A stretch of DNA of 64,000 nt. Source: an uncultured Microbacterium sp. (GTDB lineage Bacteria > Actinomycetota > Actinomycetes > Actinomycetales > Microbacteriaceae). A program made the translations under genes and the position numbers. A model generated the notes under the pieces. That model did no database searches. It was not told where the DNA came from and saw nothing but the letters and a program-made list of their open reading frames with translations. Position 1 is the first letter of the stretch, and each line of letters begins with the position of its first letter. Shown here piece after piece: positions 52,573 through 60,220 of this stretch. The stretch lies in the NCBI RefSeq assembly GCF_947488465.1, contig NZ_CANKZA010000003.1, forward strand, positions 1-64,000, in the 5' to 3' direction.

Positions 52573-53987
52573 CAGTACTCGACCTCCTGGTTGCGGCGAC
52601 GAATCGAGGTGATCTCGTCGCGCTGGTTTCCCGTCGGACCGAGGTAGTTGAACGCCCAGGCCAGTTGTGCGTAGCCGCCGATGAGGTGGCTGGGTTTAAG
52701 GAGGATTCGGGTGAGCGAGTTGTGGATGCCGCCGCGCTGTCCGCTCGTCTCGGCGATCGGCACGTCCACCGTGCGATCCTTCGCGTGATACATGTACACC
52801 GTGCCCTCGGGCATGCGGTGCGAGACGATCGCGCGGGCGACGACGACGCCGTTGCGGTTGTACGACTCGATCCACTCGTTATCGCGGACGCCGATCTTCG
52901 CGGCATCCTGCGGACTCATCCAGATTGTCGGGCCGCCGCGGCTCAGCGACAGCATGAAGAGGTTGTCCTGGTACTCGGAGTGGATCGACCACTTCGAGTG
53001 GGGTGTCAGGTATCGCACGGTCACCTCGGTCTGTCCGGCAGAGCCCGGTCCGCCGGCTTGCCGGGTCGTCCCGACCTTGTCGGAGTCGAACAGTCGATGC
53101 ATGTCCAGCGGCGGCCGGAACACCGGCAGGCTCTCGCCCAGCTCGCTCATCCAGTCGTGGTCGAGGTAGAAGTGCTGGCGACCGGTGAGCGTGTGCCACG
53201 GCTTCAGATGTTCGACGTTGATCGCGAACGCCGTATACCGACGACCACCGTGTTCGGAACCCGACCACTCCGGCGAGGTGATGACGCTGCGCGGCTGAAC
53301 CTGCACGTCCTGGAACGTGATGCGCGTGCCCTCATGGTCTTCGGCCAGCTGCGCGATGCGCTGACCCGTCCTTTTCTCGAGCTCACGGAACCCCTGCACC
53401 GCGAGACGGCCGTTGCTCGTTCCCGAGAAAGCGAGGATCAGCTCGCACACCCGCTCATCGGTGTCCAGCCGCACGGAACCGGCGTATGGACCGCTTCGGA
53501 CCGTACCGTTCTTGTGTTTGAGTTGCTCGATCTCCTGGTCCGGATGGTAGGTGATCGCCTTGGTGGTCATCCCGAGCTTCGCCGCCAGCGGACCGAGGCT
53601 CTTCCACTGCTCGAAGAGGTTGGGGTAGTCGCGTTCGACGACGATGAGCTTGGCCATCGTGACGCCCGGCACGAGCGGCGTGTCCTCCGGCACGATCCCG
53701 TGCGGAGTCGACATAACGTCTGCCGTGTCGTGCTGGAGCGGCGAGGCGACGAGATCCTTCCGGACGCCGAGGTGCGTGCGCGCGTACTCGCTGAACTTCT
53801 CGGCGAGCGCACCGAACAGGTCGAAATCGGTGCGCGTCTGCCACGGCGGCTTGATCGCCGGGCTGAACGCGTGGATGAAGGGATGCATGTCGGTCGACGA
53901 GAGGTCGTACTTCTCGTACCACGTCGCCGCCGGGAGCACGAGGTCGCTGAACAGCGTCGTCGAGGTCATGCGGAAATCCGCCGTCAT
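52572..53987 (-). pseudogene. narG: narG 3' fragment (nitrate reductase alpha subunit, N-terminus missing)
   Basis: Only the last 471 codons or so of narG are here. NarG proteins are about 1,200 residues. The first recognisable block is TADFRMTSTTLFSDLVLPAATWYEKYDLSSTDMHPFIHAF. Homology starts at about 54000; upstream the frame continues about 20 unrelated codons to a stop at 54060-54062. The [4Fe-4S] ligand region and the Mo-coordinating Asp segment are absent, while the C-terminal molybdopterin dinucleotide-binding domain remains (PHSKWSIHSEYQDNL). The ATG at 53987 is not a genuine start. Without the missing part no active nitrate reductase can form from this locus. Confidence 0.9.
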
Positions 53988-54030
53988 AAGCAGGAACCGA
54001 AAAGCTCCGGAAGTAGCGGCAGCGGGGGAG

Positions 54031-54047
54031 CCGTCCGCAGAGGACGG
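54031..54047 (-). terminator. Hairpin at the dksA-like / narG junction
   Basis: CCGTCC-GCAGA-GGACGG lies just upstream of the narG remnant. It probably ended the zinc-finger gene, which would further silence the fragment. Confidence 0.45.
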
Positions 54048-54071
54048 CGTGTCGGGAAATCACCGGAGGTC

Positions 54072-54410
54072 TTACACGGCGTCAGCATGATTTTGACAGT
54101 CGATACACGCGGCTGCGTGGGGTACGACTTCGAGACGGCCAGCGGTGATCTGATTGCCGCAACGGATGCAGCGACCATAGGTGCCCGCGTGCAGTCGGTC
54201 CAGCGCGTCGGTGATCTGCTCGACGACGCGGAGACTGGATACCGCGGTCTGGTAGGCGACCGGGTCGACGCTCGGCAGAGTGCGAGGCTCCAGTTCGCGA
54301 AGGAGGTTCTGTCGCTCCTGAAGAAGCTGCTCGAGGTGTGTTCTGACCGTGACGGTATCGATCACGTCGGATGGGTCTACGGGGGCGCGGCGCGGGAGAT
54401 GGCTCGGCAC
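54072..54410 (-). CDS. TraR/DksA-family zinc-finger protein
   Basis: A 112-residue protein with a helical hairpin (VRTHLEQLLQERQNLLRELEP...AVSSLRVVEQITDALDRLHAGTYG) and a C4 zinc finger (CIRCGNQITAGRLEVVPHAAACIDCQ). DksA-like proteins act on RNA polymerase. The start is uncertain: GTG at 54410, or GTG at 54365 (IDTVTVRTHLEQLLQ), which would give 97 residues. It ends only 85 bp before the narG remnant, pointing the same way. Confidence 0.8.
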   Translation of the reverse strand: MPSHLPRRAPVDPSDVIDTVTVRTHLEQLLQERQNLLRELEPRTLPSVDPVAYQTAVSSLRVVEQITDALDRLHAGTYGRCIRCGNQITAGRLEVVPHAAACIDCQNHADAV

Positions 54411-54633
54411 AGCAGGCCACCCCCGATGACCCGGCGAGGCGGAAGAACCTCGTGTCGCGCACCGGCGATGCCCACCGCGCTCGTCACCACGGAGGCGTCC
54501 GCAGGACGCGTCGTGCGAACGAAGGAGGGCAGGATGGTCATGGCCAACACCATAGCCGTACCCACAGAATGGGCACGTCGTCGACCCCTTTCACGCGAGC
54601 CCCAAGCCGCGCTGACGATCATTGCAGGGAGCA

Positions 54634-54768
54634 TCAGGCGGACCCACCCTTTCGCGGCTTGATGAAGGCAGCCGGTTCCTGCTTCGCGCGCTTCGCCGCT
54701 CGCTTTTCCTTGATCGATGACTGGGCGATCTTCTTCGCCCCATGCGCCTGCGGTGACTTACCTGACAT
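54634..54768 (-). CDS. Small basic actinobacterial protein (44 aa)
   Basis: A 44-residue protein, SGKSPQAHGAKKIAQSSIKEKRAAKRAKQEPAAF..., basic and rich in Lys and Ala. Similar 40-60-residue SGKSP...KEKRAAK proteins occur widely in Micrococcales, from memory, with unknown function. The ATG at 54768 is preferred to a longer frame that adds 59 unrelated residues. The 223 bp on one side and 231 bp on the other contain nothing else I can support. Confidence 0.6.
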   Translation of the reverse strand: MSGKSPQAHGAKKIAQSSIKEKRAAKRAKQEPAAFIKPRKGGSA

Positions 54769-54999
54769 GAGAACTTGCTTCCCCTCGTTGGCTGGCGGTG
54801 AACCCCCGACCATTGCGACCTTCCAGCGGAAGTCAACGCGCGGTGAATCTGGGTCGGCGACGGTGCCCCGGGAGGCGTCGCTGTTCGCGACTGCTCCCTG
54901 GCGTCGAACTCGGGCGTAGACTCGCTCTCTCGTCTCGACGAGCACGCGTTCGCCACACGGGATCCCCTCCGACGATTGTCCCAGGACGGAGCAACACGC

Positions 55000-55332
55000 A
55001 TGCAGAAGACTTCACTCATCGCCCTCGCTCGGCACGAACTCGCCCATGCGCTGGCAGCGTCCAGTGGGAGGAGTTCCCGGACGGTGTTCGGTGGGCACGA
55101 GCACCAACTTCGCCAAACGGTGATCGCCCTTCGCGCCGGCGAGGAACTGTCCGAGCACACCAATCCGGGAGAGGCGACGCTGCACGTTCTTCAGGGTCGG
55201 GTGCTCCTCAAAGCCGGCGAGGTGTTCTGGTACGGATCCGTTGGGGACCTCATGACGGTTCCTGAGGGGCTCCATTCCCTGGACGCCGTCGAGGACTCCG
55301 TCGTCCTTCTCACGGTCGTGAAGACCCGCTGA
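55000..55332 (+). CDS. Cupin-domain protein
   Basis: A 110-residue single cupin barrel (HEHQLRQTVIALRAGEELSEHTNPGEATLHVLQGRVLLKAGE...GDLMTVPEGLHSLDAVEDSVVLLTV). It keeps the H-x-N-x-G-E-A-T-x-H pattern of motif 1 and the second-motif histidine (EGLHSL), so it may bind a metal. The ATG at 55000 follows AGGACGGAG. Such small cupins are common next to denitrification genes; role unknown. Confidence 0.85.
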   Translation: MQKTSLIALARHELAHALAASSGRSSRTVFGGHEHQLRQTVIALRAGEELSEHTNPGEATLHVLQGRVLLKAGEVFWYGSVGDLMTVPEGLHSLDAVEDSVVLLTVVKTR

Positions 55333-55359
55333 AGTGAGTTCGACGATCGGTGCACCTGC

Positions 55360-55620
55360 GGAGCGGATGTCGGTCATGCATTTCTCGCCGGTCTCGACGA
55401 GCTGATCGGACTCGCCGCCGACTCTTCGCCCGCCATCATGTGCAGCGAAGCAGTCCCGTGGCGATGCCATCGACGACTGATCACGGATGCCGTGCTCGTT
55501 CGCGGTGTTTCGGTGTCCAACATCATGTCGTCCACGGTCACGCAGCCTGCTGCGCTCACGCCGTTCGCTCACGTGGCAGACGGACACCTCACCTACCCGC
55601 CCGTGGAAGGTGACGCATGA
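55360..55620 (+). pseudogene. DUF488 C-terminal remnant
   Basis: The frame reads HAFLAGLDELIGLAADSSPAIMCSEAVPWRCHRRLITDAVLVRGVSVSNIM...ALTPFAHVADGHLTYPP. MCSEAVPWRCHRRLI is the hallmark of the DUF488 C-terminus. The N-terminal 100 or so residues are missing: the frame begins at the cupin stop codon with no start and no recognisable upstream DUF488 sequence. An internal ATG at 55438 could at best give 60 residues. Confidence 0.75.
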
Positions 55621-55657
55621 GACGACAACATCCCGCCGAACACGGTCGATCGGGTCG

Positions 55658-56287
55658 TCAGCGCGACCGATTCAGATTTTGTTTCAGGAGCAGCTCGCAA
55701 CGGTGTTCGTTCACGAGAGGCAGCAGCCGGTCTATCTCGATGGGGCCGCCGGTGCGGCTCAGCACCTCGCGAATCAGGCCTTCGTGCACGCGGCACAGGA
55801 CCTCGCGGTGGCCCGCCACGAGATTGTGGAACGCGCACGGCCGCAGCGCGACCTCGAGGTCGTTCTCGGCCAGTTGCGGTTGCAGACCGACCTCGTCGAG
55901 GTGTTCGTACAGCGCGTCGATCTGGTGCACGGCATCCTGGCCCAGATCGTGGGTGACCGGCTCTGCGCCCGGTGCGACGCGGCGGAGCAGATCGCCGTGC
56001 CGCCGGGCGTCGTCGATTCGCCGCTGTGCCGCGTCGCTGACCGTCCCGGCATCGACGGGGAAGTACAGCGCCCGTGGTCGTCCCCGCGACGCGCGGTGTT
56101 CGACCTCGCTGCGGATGATGCCTTCGGCTTCGAGTACCCGAACGTGATCGCGCAGGGTGTTGGCGTGCAGACCGAGCTGTTCCGACAGGCCGGCGAGCGA
56201 GATGCCGGGCTGCACCATCACCAGCCCGGCGACCTGCAGCCGACTGGGTTGACCCAGCCCGCGGTGAGCGTGCATTCGACCGGACAT
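55658..56287 (-). CDS. Winged-helix regulator with conserved cysteines (possible Fe-S)
   Basis: A 209-residue regulator. The N-terminal winged helix is RLQVAGLVMVQPGISLAGLSEQLGLHANTLRDHVRVLEAEGIIRSEVEHRASRGRPRALYFP. The C-terminus has RPCAFHNLVAGHREVLCRVHEGLIREVL and later EHRCELLL, the cysteine/histidine arrangement of ArsR/SufR-like actinobacterial regulators suspected to bind an iron-sulfur cluster. Its place between the nar/nir and molybdenum genes suggests sensing of NO or oxygen. GATAAT 6 nt before the ATG indicates a leaderless start. Confidence 0.8.
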   Translation of the reverse strand: MSGRMHAHRGLGQPSRLQVAGLVMVQPGISLAGLSEQLGLHANTLRDHVRVLEAEGIIRSEVEHRASRGRPRALYFPVDAGTVSDAAQRRIDDARRHGDLLRRVAPGAEPVTHDLGQDAVHQIDALYEHLDEVGLQPQLAENDLEVALRPCAFHNLVAGHREVLCRVHEGLIREVLSRTGGPIEIDRLLPLVNEHRCELLLKQNLNRSR

Positions 56288-56289
56288 CC

Positions 56290-56306
56290 TTCGATTATCC
56301 GTCGAA
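56290..56306 (-). promoter_or_regulatory. Promoter and likely auto-operator of the cysteine regulator
   Basis: TTCGA-N7-TCGAA palindrome covering the -10 hexamer GATAAT (minus strand, 56294-56299). Binding here would block the gene own promoter. Confidence 0.6.
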
Positions 56307-56401
56307 TCGGGCCGGTCGGGGTCACGTCGGTCGCGCGGGGGTGTTGCTCGATGTGCGCGGCGGCCGGAGAGTGTCATCACCGCCCGCGAAACGACGCGGC
56401 G

Positions 56402-56407
56402 TAGGCT
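56402..56407 (+). promoter_or_regulatory. -10 element of mogA-moaE
   Basis: TAGGCT, 6 nt before the GTG at 56414; leaderless type. Confidence 0.45.
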
Positions 56408-56413
56408 GGCGAT

Positions 56414-56893
56414 GTGCTGACGAATTCCTCCGTGATCACCGTGTCGGACCGGTCGGCGGCCGGCGTCCGCGCCGATGCGAGCGGCCCGGTCGCCGTCGCT
56501 GCCTTGCGCGCGGCGGGGTTCGCGTGCTCCGCAGCGACGATCGTCCCGGACGGCGCCGATGCCGTCGAGCAGGCGTTGCGCGCGGCGATCGCCACCGGTG
56601 CGCGACTGATCGTGACCACCGGCGGCACGGGCGTTTCACCGCGCGACGAGACTCCCGAGGGCACGGCGCGTGTGCTCGATCGCCTCCTCCCCGGCATCGC
56701 GGAAGAGTTGCGGCGTTGCGGCGCCGCCGACACCCCGGCGGCGCTCCTGTCCCGGGGGCTCGCCGGCGTCAGCGGTGACGCCCTGATCGTCAACCTGCCG
56801 GGCTCGCCGCGCGCCGTCGCCACCGGCATCCCTGTCGTCACGACCGTCGCGGCCCACGTGCTCGGCCAGCTCGAAGGAGAAGACCACGCATGA
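56414..56893 (+). CDS. mogA: Molybdopterin adenylyltransferase (MogA/MoaB)
   Basis: A 159-residue MogA/MoaB-family protein, which adenylates molybdopterin before molybdenum insertion. Motifs are LIVTTGGTGVSPRDETPEGT (the GTGxSPRD loop) and VNLPGSPRAV near the C-terminus. GTG start, overlapping moaE by 4 bp (ATGA). Confidence 0.92.
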   Translation: MLTNSSVITVSDRSAAGVRADASGPVAVAALRAAGFACSAATIVPDGADAVEQALRAAIATGARLIVTTGGTGVSPRDETPEGTARVLDRLLPGIAEELRRCGAADTPAALLSRGLAGVSGDALIVNLPGSPRAVATGIPVVTTVAAHVLGQLEGEDHA

Positions 56894-57315
56894 CGGTTCG
56901 CATCGCCCGGATCAGTGACACTGCGCTCGAGCCCACCGCCCATCTCTCGGCGGTGGAGGAACCGTGGGTGGGTGCCGTGACGAGCTTCATCGGCACCGTT
57001 CGCGCACAGGACCCCGATGCCCGGACCTCGGTCGTGGCGCTCGAATACTCCGCGCACCCTGATGCGGAGGCCACTCTGCACGAGATCGCGACCCGCGCGA
57101 TCGGCGAGCACCGCGCGGTCGTCGCGCTCAGCCACCGCATCGGCCGGCTGACGGTCGGCGAGGCCGCCGTGGTGGTCGCGGTCGGTACGGCCCACCGGGA
57201 TGCCGCCTTCGCGATCTGCCGAGAGATCATCGAGGAGATCAAACGATCACTGCCGGTGTGGAAGAAGCAATGGACCGACGACGGCGAAGCCGCCTGGAAG
57301 GGCATCGGCGGCTGA
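56890..57315 (+). CDS. moaE: Molybdopterin synthase large subunit
   Basis: A 141-residue MoaE, which with MoaD adds sulfur to precursor Z. The pattern VGAVTSFIGTVRAQDPDARTSVVALEYSAHPDAE and the catalytic Lys in PVWKKQW are present. The partner moaD lies convergent, 18 bp downstream on the other strand. Confidence 0.95.
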   Translation: MTVRIARISDTALEPTAHLSAVEEPWVGAVTSFIGTVRAQDPDARTSVVALEYSAHPDAEATLHEIATRAIGEHRAVVALSHRIGRLTVGEAAVVVAVGTAHRDAAFAICREIIEEIKRSLPVWKKQWTDDGEAAWKGIGG

Positions 57316-57333
57316 GAAGGCCACCGACCGCGC

Positions 57334-57567
57334 TCAGCCGCCGGCGAAGGGTGGGAGGACGTCGATGACGGTGTCGGCGGTGAGCGCCGTGTCGTCGGCG
57401 TTGCGGCGTCCGTCGACGAGCACGGCACACCGGGGGAGGATCGCGCCGAGCGCAGGATATGCCGCCGTCAGCGCCTCGAGCAGCGCGCCGAGGGTGGGTT
57501 CTCCGCGGTGCTCGGCGGCACGCCCGGCGAACTCCTCCGCAGCGGCGAAATAGCGGATGTGCGCCAT
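57334..57567 (-). CDS. moaD: Molybdopterin synthase sulfur carrier subunit
   Basis: A 77-residue ubiquitin-like MoaD ending in the required Gly-Gly (VIDVLPPFAGG), where sulfur is carried as thiocarboxylate. The start is the ATG at 57567 (AHIRYFAAAEEFAGRAAEHRG), sharing one base with the upstream DUF6457 stop. Last gene of the minus-strand cofactor operon. Confidence 0.93.
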   Translation of the reverse strand: MAHIRYFAAAEEFAGRAAEHRGEPTLGALLEALTAAYPALGAILPRCAVLVDGRRNADDTALTADTVIDVLPPFAGG

Positions 57568-57839
57568 CAGCGGGTCTCGCCCTTCCATGACCCGGCGAGT
57601 TCGACGACAGCCGCGATCGCCGCGCGGACGTCCTCCGGGCTGCCGCCGGCGCGCCCCGCGACGAGCCCCGCGGCGAAGGCGCTGAAGGGCGCGGCGGGGC
57701 GTGCGACGCCGTTCGCGACGTCGCGCGCGAGGTCGAGGACGAGTCTGATCGGCAGGTCGTCTGCGGCGAGACCGAAGCGCTCCCGCAGGGCCGCGGCCCA
57801 CTCATCCAGGGCTTCGGGGGGAAGGGTGCGACCGCTCAT
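57567..57839 (-). CDS. DUF6457 protein of the cofactor operon
   Basis: A 90-residue helical protein (EALDEWAAALRERFGLAADDLPIRLVLDLARDVANGVARPAAPFSAFAAGLVAGRAGGSPEDVRAAIAAVVELA). DUF6457-type proteins are found between mobA and moaD in actinobacteria; the function is unknown. It overlaps mobA by 4 bp and moaD by 1 bp, so tight coupling suggests a role in cofactor maturation. Confidence 0.8.
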   Translation of the reverse strand: MSGRTLPPEALDEWAAALRERFGLAADDLPIRLVLDLARDVANGVARPAAPFSAFAAGLVAGRAGGSPEDVRAAIAAVVELAGSWKGETR

Positions 57840-58462
57840 GTGCTCGTCTCCTCAGTGGGGTGGGTGCGCGGGGGGAGGCGGGCGCCGGCCCGTTCCGCGT
57901 CGTTCCACGTGTCGATGTCGATTGTCTCTCGTCCGGTCGCCGCAATCACCTGCAGCGACAGCCTCGCGGTCAGCGCCCGGACGGGGGCGTTCGCCCCGAC
58001 ACCGGGAAGCGCGTCCGCCGCGCGGCGCAGCGGCGCCGTCCGGTAGAGGCCAGTCAGCCACTGCGGCCGGCTCTCGCCGTCGGCCAGGCACAGCCCGTCG
58101 ACGTCGGCGGATATGGCCTCCCGCCCGGCCGCCAGAGCTGCGACGGCCGCGACGGGATCGACGAGGTCGCACGCCAGGACGTACATCCACGCCGGGGCGT
58201 CCGGCCACGCCGCCAACGCGGCAACGATCGCGGCCGCCGGTCCGGTGAACGGCGGATCCTCGCGCACCCACGCCGCGCTGCCCGCGAGCGCGGTGCGCTC
58301 GGGCCCGGCGATGATCACGCCGTCACAGCGCGCGACGGCATCCCACGCCCGTTGCAGCAGGGAGCGGCCGTCGATCTCGAGGAGCGGTTTGTCAATGCCG
58401 CCCAGACGCGATGCGCGACCCCCGGCGAGGAGGATGGCGCCCGTGTCGGCGCCGTCGGTCAT
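57836..58462 (-). CDS. mobA: Molybdenum cofactor guanylyltransferase
   Basis: A 208-residue MobA, which adds GMP to molybdopterin to make the bis-MGD cofactor of NarG-type enzymes. The nucleotide-binding signature ILLAGGRASRLGGIDKPLLEIDGRSLL and the LACDLVDP metal-binding Asp are present. Overlaps moaC and DUF6457 by 4 bp each. Confidence 0.92.
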   Translation of the reverse strand: MTDGADTGAILLAGGRASRLGGIDKPLLEIDGRSLLQRAWDAVARCDGVIIAGPERTALAGSAAWVREDPPFTGPAAAIVAALAAWPDAPAWMYVLACDLVDPVAAVAALAAGREAISADVDGLCLADGESRPQWLTGLYRTAPLRRAADALPGVGANAPVRALTARLSLQVIAATGRETIDIDTWNDAERAGARLPPRTHPTEETST

Positions 58463-58929
58463 TCCGGTCGCACCCAGTCGCCGCTCTTGCCGCCGGTCTT
58501 GCGGACAAGACGCACGTCCTCGATCGCGGTCGATTTGTCCATGCCCTTGACCATGTCGACGACGGCGAGGGCGGCGACGGCGACCGCCGTGAGCGCCTCC
58601 ATCTCAACGCCGGTACGGTCGGCGGTGCGGACGGTGGCCTGGATCTCGACGCCGTCGTCGGTCACCTCGAGGTCGACGGCGGCGCCATGCACGCCGATGA
58701 CATGCGCCAGCGGCAGGAGGTCGGCCGTGCGTTTGGCGGCCTGGATGCCGCTGATGCGCGCGACCGCCAACACATCGCCCTTCGGCGTCGAGCCGTCCCG
58801 CAGCGCGGCGACGACGTGTGATGCGCAGCGGACGAAACCGCGCGCGGTGGCAGCCCGGACGGTCGGCTGCTTCTCGGTCACATCGACCATCCGGGCGTGA
58901 CCGGCGGCATCCAGGTGGGTGAAGCTCAT
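58459..58929 (-). CDS. moaC: Cyclic pyranopterin monophosphate synthase accessory protein
   Basis: A 156-residue MoaC, which acts with MoaA in the first cofactor step. It shows ARMVDVTEKQPTVRAATARG, GIQAAKRTADLLPLAHVIGVHG and the active-site DMVKGMDKS lysine. The ATG at 58929 follows GAGAGGAC. No moaA is in the window. Confidence 0.94.
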   Translation of the reverse strand: MSFTHLDAAGHARMVDVTEKQPTVRAATARGFVRCASHVVAALRDGSTPKGDVLAVARISGIQAAKRTADLLPLAHVIGVHGAAVDLEVTDDGVEIQATVRTADRTGVEMEALTAVAVAALAVVDMVKGMDKSTAIEDVRLVRKTGGKSGDWVRPE

Positions 58930-58963
58930 GATGTCCTCTCGAACTCTCTTCGCGTCGGATGAT

Positions 58964-60220
58964 TCAGTCCAGCAGCAGCACGTCGACGAGGTCGCCAGCC
59001 GAGACGGCCGCAATCTCTGCGGCGACGACCGCGTACGCCTCGGCGCTGCCGAGCCGCCCGGCCAGGTGCGATCCGCCGGATGACGCCGGGGTCACCGTCC
59101 ACCCGCCCGGATTGGCGCGGTCGATCGTGACGGGGAGATACTGTCGGCGAGCGACGGGCGTGCGCCAGCCTGTCGCGGCAGACAGCCGCAGGACGGGCCG
59201 GTGGAGGTGCGCGCGCCCCTGCAGCGCGAGCAGCGCCGGGCGAACGAACGCCTCGAACGACACGGCGGCACTCACCGGATTGCCGGGCAGTCCGAACAGG
59301 AGCGTCGTGCCGTCCGGACGGCCGATGACGCCGAAGCCCTGCGGTTTACCGGGCTGCATGGCGACGGCGCCGAAGCGCATCGGCGTGACGGTCTGGCGGA
59401 CCACCTCATATGCGCCGGCGCTGACGCCCCCGGTGAAGACAACGACATCGACCGCTCCGGCCTCGCTCGTCACCGCCTCCAGGAGCGCCGCCAGCGCGGT
59501 GCCCTCGTCGTCGACGACGGCGCGGCGGACGACGAGGGCGCCCGTCTCGGCGATGAGGGCGGCGAGGAGGATGCCGTTCGACTCGGGGATCTGTCCCCGC
59601 TCGAGCGGGGCGCCCGGGCCGACCAGCTCGCTGCCGGTGGAGACGACGGCGACGCGGGGGCGGGAGGCGACGCGGACGTTCGCGATGCCGGCGGCGGCGA
59701 GGGCGCCCAGCTGCAGCGGACCGAGCACAGCGCCGGCGGGCAGTACCGGGTCACCGGCGCGGGTGTCCTCGCCGCGGCGGCGGATGTGTACGCCGACGGC
59801 GCGGGGCGCACGAGTGACCGCGATCTCATCGAGCGAATCTGCGAGACCACCCGCGGTGTCCTCGAACGGGACGATGGCATCGGCCGCCGTCGGCAGCGCG
59901 GACCCGGTCATGATGCGCACGGCTTCGCCGGCTGCGAACGGCGGGTCATCGGCGGTGCCGGCGGGAAGATCGGCGACGACGCGCAGGCGGGCAGGTGCCT
60001 CCGCGGTCGCGTTCGCGACATCGGCGAAGCGCACCGCGAACCCGTCCATCGCCGAGTTGTCGAACGGCGGCAGGTCGATGGCGGCGCAGGCGGGCGCCGC
60101 GAGGGTCGACCCGGCAGCGTCCGCGGTCGGGACGGTGAGCGGCGCCACGGGGCGCACGGCGGCCAGGATCGCAGCGAGGTGCTCGTCGACGCTGACCATG
60201 GCGGGCTCGCCGTCGTTCAT
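58964..60220 (-). CDS. moeA: Molybdopterin molybdenumtransferase
   Basis: A 418-residue MoeA, which inserts molybdenum into adenylated molybdopterin. Motifs include LPPFDNSAMDGFAVR, VAVVSTGSELV, TGGVSAGAYEVV, FGLPGNPVSAAVSFE and the final ASSGGSHLAGRLGSAEAYAVV. The ATG at 60220 overlaps moeZ by 4 bp; an internal ATG at 60199 has a slightly better ribosome-binding context. Confidence 0.94.
   Translation of the reverse strand: MNDGEPAMVSVDEHLAAILAAVRPVAPLTVPTADAAGSTLAAPACAAIDLPPFDNSAMDGFAVRFADVANATAEAPARLRVVADLPAGTADDPPFAAGEAVRIMTGSALPTAADAIVPFEDTAGGLADSLDEIAVTRAPRAVGVHIRRRGEDTRAGDPVLPAGAVLGPLQLGALAAAGIANVRVASRPRVAVVSTGSELVGPGAPLERGQIPESNGILLAALIAETGALVVRRAVVDDEGTALAALLEAVTSEAGAVDVVVFTGGVSAGAYEVVRQTVTPMRFGAVAMQPGKPQGFGVIGRPDGTTLLFGLPGNPVSAAVSFEAFVRPALLALQGRAHLHRPVLRLSAATGWRTPVARRQYLPVTIDRANPGGWTVTPASSGGSHLAGRLGSAEAYAVVAAEIAAVSAGDLVDVLLLD

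Noticed and set aside
53985..53987. ATG as a genuine start of a short NarG.
   Set aside because: It falls inside a conserved NarG segment (LL-x-TADFRMTSTTL), has no ribosome-binding site, and the product would lack both metal centres.
54377..54634. 85-residue frame on the minus strand upstream of the zinc-finger gene.
   Set aside because: No recognisable domain or ribosome-binding site, and it overlaps the start of the better-supported DksA-like gene.
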